Below, one piece after another: positions 56,707 to 64,000 of a stretch of 64,000 nucleotides of DNA. The position numbers and the translations under genes are program-made. Origin of the DNA: Trichoderma breve (taxonomy: Eukaryota > Ascomycota > Sordariomycetes > Hypocreales > Hypocreaceae). The stretch lies in contig NC_079233.1 in NCBI RefSeq assembly GCF_028502605.1, positions 7,006,001-7,070,000 of the forward strand, given 5' to 3'. A model generated the notes under the pieces. The model was given only the letters and a program-made list of their open reading frames with translations, made no database searches and was not told the origin of the DNA. The stretch's first letter is position 1. Every line of letters begins with the position of its first letter.

Positions 56707-57571
56707 CTAAGAGCTAAATTCATCAGCCTCGCGGGCGTGATTCTTGTTTCCACCCTTCTTAGCAGCGGCCTTCTCTTTAGCAGCGATCTGGGCTTCAGTG
56801 TGGTGAGGGTCTCGCCTGGTAACCCAAGAACCAAACTCATCATCCTCAGGAACCTCATCAGCCTCGCGAGAATGGTTCTTCTTTTCACCCTTCTTCTGAG
56901 CAGCGGCGGCCTCCTTGGCCGCAATTTGGGCCTCTGTGTGATGAGGTGCACGTTTATCAGCCCAGGATCCAAACTCATCATCCTCGGGAACCTCATCAAC
57001 GTCCCGGGCATGGTTCTTCTTTCCTCCCTTCTTAGCGGCGGCAGCCTCCTTGGCGGCAATTTGAGCCTCGGTGTGATGAGGCTCTCGCTTATCAGACCAA
57101 GACCCGAATTCATCATCTTCGGGTACTACAGTCTCACGAGCATTATTCTTCTTTCCACCTTTGTTCTTGGCAGCAGCCTCCTTGGCAGCGATTTGGGCCT
57201 CAGTATGGTGAGGTGCACGCTTATCAGACCAAGACCCGAACTCATCATCTGCGGGAACCTCATCAGCCCCACGGGCATGGTTTTTCTTTCCACCTTTCTT
57301 GGCAGCCGCCTGTTCTTTGGCAGCAATTTGGGCCTCGGTATGGTGGCGAGCTTCAACTCCTGGGATAACGGAGCGTACCAGCTTGGTGGCTAGAGCTGCA
57401 GCAGAACCCTAACAAACTCCGTTAACTTGATTCAATTATCCTCGCAATCGACAGACTCACAACATATCGGCGCTCGAGGTCTACAGATCCAGCTGTTGGG
57501 AGGCCGGCAGCGAAAGGGGCCAAGCCAAGAAGGCCCAAAACCAAAGCATTGGTAGCTGAAGTGGGACGCAT
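56707..57571 (-). CDS. Kex2-processed repeat precursor, candidate fungal RiPP (dikaritin-type) precursor
   Basis: Spliced protein of 270 residues with one intron (57409-57460). It has a signal peptide (MRPTSATNALVLGLLGLAPFAAG), a short pro-region with ERR at about residue 35, then five tandem repeats of 43, 44, 45, 46 and 34 residues that fill the rest. Each repeat opens with HHTEAQIAAKE, continues with an Ala/Lys/Gly stretch, and repeats 1-4 end in an acidic-aromatic block (P-E/A-DDEFGSW) two residues before KR (three times) or RR (once). Repeat 5 lacks DDEFGSW and ends EADEFSS. Signal peptide plus dibasic-spaced repeats with an aromatic, acid-flanked segment is the design of UstA/PhomA-type precursors, and two UstYa genes lie beside it. 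Cross-linking of the F/W residues is inferred. The alternative is a linear Kex2-released secreted peptide family. A long ORF on the opposite strand is a shadow. Confidence 0.8.
56710..57345 (-). repeat. Five tandem coding repeats (129, 132, 135, 138 and 102 bp)
   Basis: On the minus strand the units are 57345-57217, 57216-57085, 57084-56950, 56949-56812 and 56811-56710. Unit length grows by one codon from each of the first four to the next, through insertions in the Ala/Lys stretch. The HHTEAQIAAKE start and the DDEFGSW block are the most constant parts; the last unit is truncated before the block. Confidence 0.9.
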
Positions 57572-58423
57572 GGTGATGAAGATTTGAAGAATATGTAAAG
57601 AAAAACTGAAGGAAAGTTATAAACGTTGATGCTTAACAAAAAGGGTAAAAGAAAGAAAGCAAAACTAGACTGGCCGGCAGTCAAAGAATAGTAGAAAAGG
57701 AAAGAAGAAGGATGAGATGAAGAATGAAGTGATGAGTGGGAACCGAAAATCAGAAAAGAAGGTAAACCCAAGAGTACTTTATAGGCCCTCGAGTACACTG
57801 ACTCTATGCGGACAGCCGTAATAACTGGTTCACTCAGCCATACAAGATCGTCTGCTCAGGTATCATCAGAAACTTGATTGAAACGGGATATTCCATCAAT
57901 CGCTTTGCCAAAATCTAGAAGCGAGTACCGATTGAAACTCACTATCGAGATTGTACCGAGGCTTTTGGAGTTCTCTAGACTGTTCTCCGGAGTGGTTTTA
58001 CCACAATACTCCAGTTTCAGGTTGGGTCGCGTCAAGCGCTGGTATCATATGAGGCTATGAAACGGTCGCTATTTCAGATAGCTGTAAAATATGAGCGATA
58101 TACATCTAGCTGTTTGAAAGTTCGTTGATCTTTTTTTTTCTTAGTCGTCGCTTGCTAACCGCCCCGTTTAAAGGTACGTCGTTTAACATTGTCCCTTTTC
58201 AACTTTTGTAACCGTTCGAGTTTCGTTTTGCCAAGGCCAGCCCGCTATCCACTTCCCCCCTGCGCGGCTGAGGAGCCCCAATGACTAGATCGTTCCAGTG
58301 CAGCTCCCGTTGGGATCCCTTTTTTGTTCATGAAAATCCCAAGATTCAACATAATAAACAAAAAAAATTATTCCCTAAAGTTTTTCATCCAATTCCATTA
58401 TACTCATTTTCCTTTACGCTACT
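57572..58423. promoter_or_regulatory. Shared promoter of the precursor and first UstYa gene
   Basis: An 852-bp gap between divergent start codons. It holds a TATA box for the precursor (57777-57783, minus) and a perfect 8-bp palindrome CTCCGGAG at 57985-57992, a plausible Zn2Cys6-type site. Divergent arrangement favours co-expression of substrate and enzyme. Confidence 0.6.
57777..57783 (-). promoter_or_regulatory. TATA box of the precursor gene
   Basis: TATAAAG on the minus strand, about 210 bp upstream of the ATG at 57571. Confidence 0.4.
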
Positions 58424-59431
58424 ATGGCTTTCGAATATCAACACCTTGAAGCATCTTTGGCTAGCGAGAAGCTTAGCCGTTTATCGTCCGACTCTACTTC
58501 AACTCTGCAGGCAATTGATGATCTGGACTATTTATCGGACAATACAGAATTGGGTTACAAAATCTCAATCCGCGAATCAGCTTCAGGATGGATTAAATCG
58601 AAATGGCCCTGGGTTGCACATGCAGCTTTGCTTATTATCTCGTGCGGGATGCTCGCCAGCACTCTAATATTGCGATCATCCACCCTGCTTCTTGTTCGAC
58701 AGATTTCTGCTTGGTGTAAGTGATGTATATTGAATCAAATGGACACAAAATAACTAAGTAATACGCAGCGCCCGCCGACATCTCTGTGCAATACGATCAT
58801 GTTCGATACAACCTTACAACAAAGGGCAATCCCTTCGTAGGTGCTGGCCCCGAAGTCGATAGAGTTTGGAGGGAGATTTCGTACGATAGTGAGTATACAA
58901 TCAAGTAAGCAAGTATTAACAGACTCTAATAACTGTGTGAAAGTGGGCGACCAGTGGATATCAAAGTCCGACTTATGGAAGTTGGACATGCCAGAGACTT
59001 CGCTCAAGACCAACCATCCTACCACTGGGGAGGAAGGGTACAGAGTTGGCATGGAAGTCTTTCACCATTTGCACTGCCTCAATCTTCTGCGACGAGTCAC
59101 CTATAAGCAATACTACGAACCTCTTGGTGGAGAGTTTGCCCATGGCCCGGAAGCCCTCCAAGCACACACAGGTATGTTTGCACTTTTTGTCGACGGCATG
59201 ATGAACACATTGAACATGCCTTGCTCACTCGTTGTAGATCACTGTATCGAAGTACTCCGCCAAAATATTCAATGTAACGCGGATATCGGACTCTTCACCT
59301 TCTATATGATTCCAGACGATCCACTTGCCTGGCCCGAATTGAACTCGAAGCATGTTTGTCGAAATTTTGACAATGTGCGCAAGTGGGCGCTAGACCACTC
59401 AGTTGGAAATATGGAGGTGCTGGAGGACTAG
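58424..59431 (+). CDS. UstYa-family (DUF3328) oxidase-type protein
   Basis: Spliced protein of 277 residues from four exons, with introns 58716-58768, 58889-58943 and 59172-59237. It has an acidic cytosolic N-terminus, one membrane helix at about 64-84 (WVAHAALLIISCGMLASTL) and a lumenal domain. The two hallmark motifs are present: HHLHC (178-182, followed by LNLLRR) and HTDHC (212-216, followed by IEVLRQ and later NIQCNAD). The second HxxHC appears only after removing the third intron, which is 66 bp with no stop and so is hidden in the open frame. UstYa proteins are tied to oxidative macrocyclisation of ribosomal peptides in ustiloxin, asperipin and phomopsin pathways. The gene is divergent from the repeat precursor, which is its likely substrate. 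A 19-base A run follows the stop by 11 bases. Confidence 0.9.
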
Positions 59432-60469
59432 ACGAACTCTGTAAAAAAAAAAAAAAAAAAACATGTAGCCTTGAATTTACAACAACAACAACGACAACAA
59501 CGACAACAACGATACTCTCATCCTAATCTCCAGGTGTGTGCATTCGGTCTTAGATGCCTTCATGTGATTAATCCTTAAATACGGATTTTATGTGTTGTAT
59601 GTTCATAGCCTACAATTGGATACAATGTGTCTATAGGTAGTTGTGGCTCATTCTTCCTAACATTAATTAAGCACCGCTCATCTGAACTCGGAGGTTCGCT
59701 TGCGTTCTGATCGCCTAACAACTTAATACTCAACTAAAACAGCTACCTAGCTTAAACCCGATCTTTCACTACATGAAAATCACGCCTATCTATCAGAATT
59801 TGATTCAATAGCTCCTAGGCAAGTAATATTTAATACGTTGCAAACTACAGGGTAATATACATCACCCTTCTCAGTCTATACACCGCAAGCGACTACACCG
59901 CAAGCGACGCCTTAAATCCGGCCCGCAGCGCTACCCTTCGGGTGCTATCCTGAAGTTTGCTTAGTGCCGGACTATCAGGTCTGGAGTAAATACACTAGAA
60001 CTGTCGGGTTTAGTTGGTATGAACAGTGGGTTTGCGGTCGCGTAGCTAGCTTTGGCGAAAAAAGACGACCCCGTTTCAACTGCTTTAATTCCAGTATTTC
60101 GCCGATCTCCAGGCCACTCAAACGCTTGTTGCATAGTTTAGCGAATGTCTCTGTTCCGCATAGAGGGTTTTCTTTTAGGGGGTTTGTTTCATGCAATAAG
60201 TTCTTGTGAGAGATTCTGTTCGCCTCAAACGGTAAAAGTTTTGGCTGTGTACTAGTTTAGGAGGGGCGATGTGGTTTGCACTAGTTTCAGCAATTCGGCG
60301 GCTATTTCACTTCTCTATTTCCTAAACACCTTCCTCGCTGCATCACTGCGTTTCTTAAATCATTTGCTAGTAGGGGAGGCGTTAGCTTTTTTTTTCTTCA
60401 TTTCATTCTTGTACAATCATTGTCTTTCTAAATTCTATGCATGTTCACCATCTGGATTTTGGTGACACT
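59432..60469. other. Intergenic between the two UstYa genes
   Basis: Contains an A19 run (59443-59461), an ACAACAACG-type microsatellite (59479-59511), a 15-bp tandem duplication TACACCGCAAGCGAC (59879-59893 and 59894-59908) and the promoter of the second UstYa gene. An 81-codon open frame at 59964 begins with GTG and has no features. Confidence 0.6.
59479..59511. repeat. ACAACAACG-type microsatellite
   Basis: Short run of CAA/CGA units just downstream of the first UstYa gene and its A19 tract. Confidence 0.6.
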
Positions 60470-61527
60470 ATGGCATTCGCTGGGAAATACTGCAAACTCG
60501 AAGGAGACGACCATTTTCACGAGAGTGGAGAAGATCTAGAAGAAAACAAACCCAGTTCAAGCAGGTCTTCATCAATCACCAACTTCTTCAACAGGACGAA
60601 TGCCCTTCCTTTCAGAGATAACGCAGATTTAGCGACACCCTACCTAACACAACACACAACGACAAAGGCCGGGGCGTCCACCAACTTCTGGACGTGGCTA
60701 CGATGGGGAATTGTCGTTGGGCTTCAGACAACTTTGATCATACTAATTTCCATAAAGTCGAGTAATAACACAAGAAATCTTCAAGACTTAGCCGCAGGCG
60801 GCGAATTTGTTGAAACAGGCAGTGACATAAATGGCATTTACAAAACTCGTGAGTACCACATTGTCAGCGTCGGGCTTCTCCATTCTAACCATTAGGTAGT
60901 ATCGCACACGTACACATATCTCAAGCCCGAAGAAGATAAATACGTGCCGAACATGACATCAAATGATAATCGCATGGAAATTCGGAAAAATTGGGATATG
61001 CTGATGCCACGTACGAACCCGATAATTCGCTGTCGACGTTATAATAAGATGTGCTAATAATATTTATAGTTGGGAGCGGAAGTGTCCTTATTCCCGACTA
61101 CCGGGATCACCCTTTGCTTGGAGATCCTATTACAGATGACCCGAATCGTTCCGGACCGTTATTTGAAGCGTCATGGACGCACGCATTACACTGTGTTAGT
61201 CTATGTTGCTCCCGCTCGTTTCTATCTGTCAATATTCCTTTTCTAATCGTATTAAATCCCTTGTAGCTATATTACAGCGTGGATAGTTACCACCAGTTGA
61301 TAGTGAATGGACCCAGCGAAGACGATAACCCGAGACATGCCGCCCATTGTTTCGAGTATCTTCGAAATAGTATTCTATGCAATCTTGACATGACCTTGGA
61401 AGGATCCATGTCAACGCCAGATGATAAAGAAAGAGGACAACCTCATGTTTGCCGAAACCGAGAAGAGGCTATCTCTTGGATCGAAGCTAGGAGAATGGAT
61501 GATGCACAGGACATCGTTGGCCCCTAG
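60470..61527 (+). CDS. Second UstYa-family (DUF3328) protein
   Basis: Spliced protein of 291 residues from four exons, with introns 60849-60899, 61011-61069 and 61195-61266. The ATG at 60470 (MAFAGKYCKLEGDD) was chosen because its ACTATGGC context equals that of the first UstYa gene; an ATG at 60437 would add 11 residues. It has an acidic N-terminus, a membrane helix at about 78-98 (WLRWGIVVGLQTTLIILISI) and a lumenal domain with HALHC (201-205, followed by LYYSVDSYHQLI) and HAAHC (229-233, followed by FEYLRNSILC). The spacing and FEYLRNSILCNLDMTLEG match UstYa relatives in cyclic-peptide clusters. Two different UstYa paralogues acting in sequence is usual for dikaritins. Same strand as the first copy, 1 kb apart. 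Confidence 0.88.
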
Positions 61528-62000
61528 CAATATGTCTTTTTATAGTACCTGTAATATTATATAGACCACCATTGAGATGAGTATCACAAACATGTGCTTA
61601 TGGGATCTATTTTTGTGTCAAGAAAAAGTTATGACTATGAACATTAAAAGGCTCATCTGGATAATCTCATGGCAGCTAATGACTATGCCCTGAAAGTGCG
61701 TATGCTCAGCTGAAATGAAGTTGCATCTTCTCAAAGCTGAGATTGTGCATTGGAGTAGTATTTTATCTTCAAGGCAAAAAAAAGGGGGGTGGGGGGTTGT
61801 TGAGTAGTAATATACGTCACAATGGCTCAATCACAATGGCAAATTAGTTGCAAGGATGTGCAATGCACAATTACTAAAGGAGACACCAGAGTATAACAAA
61901 TCATTCTATTTTTATTTTATTTTTAGACTTCTGGTGTTAGTGCCCAGTACATATCAAATTATATGTCCCCTTGTATAGCTAGAGTCTATTGAGAGCTAAT
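61528..62000. other. Convergent 3' intergenic region
   Basis: Spacer between the second UstYa gene and the glucanase gene ends, with short A- and G-rich runs near 61776-61798. No gene seen. Confidence 0.5.
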
Positions 62001-64000
62001 TTACACACTGGCTGATCCATAGCTATAGAGGCTCAGTCTGTTGGAACCACCGCAAATTTCAGCAGCGTTGCCGGCACAATTCATGTTGCACCCAGCGTTT
62101 CCGTCTGGAGCGATAGTATTGCCATTGGCGAGGCTGTTACCGCAGTCTGGAATTTGTTAGAGCTAGAGCAAAAGAATCACAAACTGGAAGGAGACTTACA
62201 GCACTCATCGGCAAACTCGAGGCCTGCAAGAACAAAGCCCAAGCTCTTGCATATACTTTGACATGCCTCAACAGTCATTGACGTTGGCCCGTTGGGAACC
62301 CCCTCGGCAGTCAGTGCTCGAGCGTTGACACTATCTGTATAGCATCCTCTGGAGGTCCATCCGGTGCTCGCGGGGGGCGGAGCTCCAGTTGCGGTCGCCA
62401 GTTGGTACACGTTAAGGCGATTTGGGCCTCCACATGTTTCCTGCGGCGCACCGCTACAGGTCATGGTGCACTGAGCATTTCCGTCAGAAGCAGGGCCGCC
62501 TCCGTTTTCGAACTTGGTATCGCACCCTAGATATCGTTAGTCCTATAAGAGTATCATCGTCCTTGATACAATACTTACAGCATTCTCCCGAGTATTCAAG
62601 ACCCGCAATAGTATATCCAGCAGCTTTGCAAGCCGTCTCGCACGCCTCGACCGACATGGCAGATGCACCTCCTGCGACTTGAACCTGGTTGGCTAGAGTT
62701 CGACCATTCACGTTGTCAGAGTAGCATCCTAGGGAACTCCATCCAGTTTGCTTGGGCGGTGAGCTAGTGGTGATGGTCGACATTGTTGTCGGACCCTTTG
62801 TTGTGGAGCTAGGAGGAGGGGGGTTCGTGCCTCCACTGCCAGAAGCAAGCCGGAAGAGAGCAATGACATCAGCGAAGGCGTTGGCATTGGCAGAAGAAGC
62901 CGCCAGCACATTTCCATTCTCCGTGATCGAGTTGACGACGCCAACTGTTCCCAAGTTGTAGATGTTAATGTTGGTCAGCGTGCCTTCGAGGTCGACGATG
63001 TTATTTTGGCAATTTTGCGGCTCCACACCATTGTTGCAGCCTTTTACTTGTTAGCTTACTTCTATAGATTGAAAGAGACAACGAATTACCTTTTCCATCG
63101 TTGTTTTCGAAGAAAGAATACAAGCCGGCAGCATAGATGAGAACATTCTTGGAGCCAAGGATTCTCAGGCCCCAAGCCTCAGCACATCGGCCAGATTGGC
63201 CGGCGCAGGAAGTTGCAAAGTTGGGGTCATTTATAGCAGAATTGACGGTGAAGGGAGTTGGGGCGAGGGGATTTGGTTGGTAGTACCTGGTCGGAATTTA
63301 TTAGCCATGAGCAAATGAGGGCGATTGATATACCTACGGTGTCTCTGTCTGAATAACTCCTGCATAGATGTTTTGGGTGTTGGCAAACTGATACTGATAC
63401 AGAACGTGGTGCTCAACAGCTGTTCCGACACTGGAAGAGCGCGTCAGTAGATTGCTCAAAGCAAAATAGAAGAGAAAACTTTGGGACTCGGATAGAAGAT
63501 ATCACATACAACCAGAAAGTTCCTGCAGTGCTTTCCACATACAAGCCTCTGCCGCTGAAGATGGTGATTTGCGAGTTGTTTGCGTCTTCAATGTCGTGGT
63601 CTGCAGTCCAGAGCCAGTTCTGTTCACGTTAGCTAGTGACCAAGCTTCCACGCTGGGTTGACTTACATTCTCCATGTACAGGTTGCTTGCGCTGGACGTG
63701 ATATGCATGGACATGTAGGCACCGATACAAGCTGTGTTGACAGCCGTGCTACCCGCAGTCACCGGACATTGTGCAAGCTGGAGGTTTGATCCCTTGAAGC
63801 CACCAATTCTGGTATGTACGTCCCACATACCACTGGGGGTTCCAGAAGTAGCCAAGTTCCACTCGATGAGAACAGCTCCAGCTTGTGTGCCTTGGGTGGC
63901 TACAATCATGTCTGACCATTCCACCTGCCCAGTCTGGCCAGGCGTACCCACTTGAACAACAGGCTTGGGGTTGTTCTGGTCATTGAAGAAGCTTCCAGAA
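62001..64000 (-). CDS. GH55 beta-1,3-glucanase with two WSC domains, 5' end outside window
   Basis: Seven visible exons encode 555 residues up to the stop. Introns are 62147-62199, 62527-62578, 63041-63089, 63287-63337, 63431-63509 and 63620-63666. The frame is open to the right edge (SGSFFNDQNNPKPVV). The catalytic part matches the C-terminal half of the GH55 double beta-helix (QVEWSDMIVATQGTQAGAVL, WTADHDIEDANNSQITIFSG, GTAVEHHVLYQYQFANTQNI). A Ser/Thr/Pro linker follows, then two WSC domains (GWSSLGCYSDNVNGRTL and GWTSRGCYTDSVNARAL) with the usual Cys pattern and C-terminal NRLNVYQ/NRLSLYS. WSC domains bind glucans. The enzyme probably attacks beta-1,3-glucan of its own or other fungal walls. 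Signal peptide and N-terminal domain are not visible. Confidence 0.92.

Noticed and set aside
56737..57393. 218-codon plus-strand ORF with Leu/Ser-rich repeats
   Set aside because: Antisense of the repeat precursor. The minus frame has a signal peptide, an intron with good signals and regular KR-spaced repeats.
56707..57571. Repeat precursor as an alpha-pheromone precursor
   Set aside because: Ascomycete alpha-pheromone repeats carry short Trp/Cys-rich peptides; these repeats have no Cys and are over 40 residues long, and UstYa genes flank them.
59443..59461. A19 run right after the first UstYa stop, suggesting a retrocopy
   Set aside because: The gene retains three spliceosomal introns, so it is not a processed retrocopy; the run is probably a simple repeat.

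Overview
This window comes from a filamentous ascomycete (Pezizomycotina). It has short GT-AG introns of about 47-137 bp with CTAAC/CTAAT-type branch points, Zn2Cys6 regulators, a niaD/niiA/nitrate-transporter cluster, and secreted GH2, GH55-WSC and subtilase proteins. I lean towards Hypocreales/Sordariomycetes, with low confidence because no marker gene settles it. I derived the intron positions by hand from splice signals and frame. Every spliced model below closes in frame.

Layout from the left. 0-5 kb: a gene end at the edge, then a divergent pair (MFS transporter of the Dal5/Tna1 type and an alpha/beta hydrolase) sharing a promoter that holds a perfect palindrome and a 60-bp-spaced duplicated block. 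5.4-6.4 kb: a secreted lysozyme/SLT-like protein. 6.4-9.7 kb: no gene seen. 9.7-20.2 kb: the nitrate assimilation cluster, with nitrate reductase (niaD) and nitrite reductase (niiA) divergent around a 1.2-kb promoter carrying three perfect NirA-type sites and several GATA sites, followed by the nitrate transporter (nrtA/crnA). 20.6-26.7 kb: a class-III aminotransferase, a Zn2Cys6 regulator and an S58 (DmpA-type) aminopeptidase, perhaps one catabolic module. 27.8-44.4 kb: scattered genes (beta-mannosidase, RidA-like protein, small secreted Cys-rich protein, subtilase with PA-type insert, alpha/beta hydrolase, questin-oxidase-like protein) separated by long gene-free stretches. 45.5-56.4 kb: 2-keto-acid decarboxylase, Zn2Cys6 regulator, GNAT acetyltransferase, FAH-family hydrolase and branched-chain aminotransferase.

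The most interesting locus is 56.7-61.5 kb. A 270-residue secreted protein has a signal peptide and five 34-46-residue repeats. Dibasic Kex2-type sites (KR, once RR) end the first four repeats, which share the aromatic segment DDEFGSW. It is divergently transcribed from a UstYa-family (DUF3328) gene, and a second UstYa gene follows. Both UstYa proteins have a membrane anchor and two HxxHC motifs. This is the architecture of fungal ribosomally made cyclic peptide (dikaritin/UstYa-type RiPP) clusters. The repeat does not match any dikaritin core I know (ustiloxin YAIG, phomopsin YVIPID, asperipin FYYTGY), so it is a candidate new RiPP system. The window ends inside a GH55 beta-1,3-glucanase with two WSC domains.
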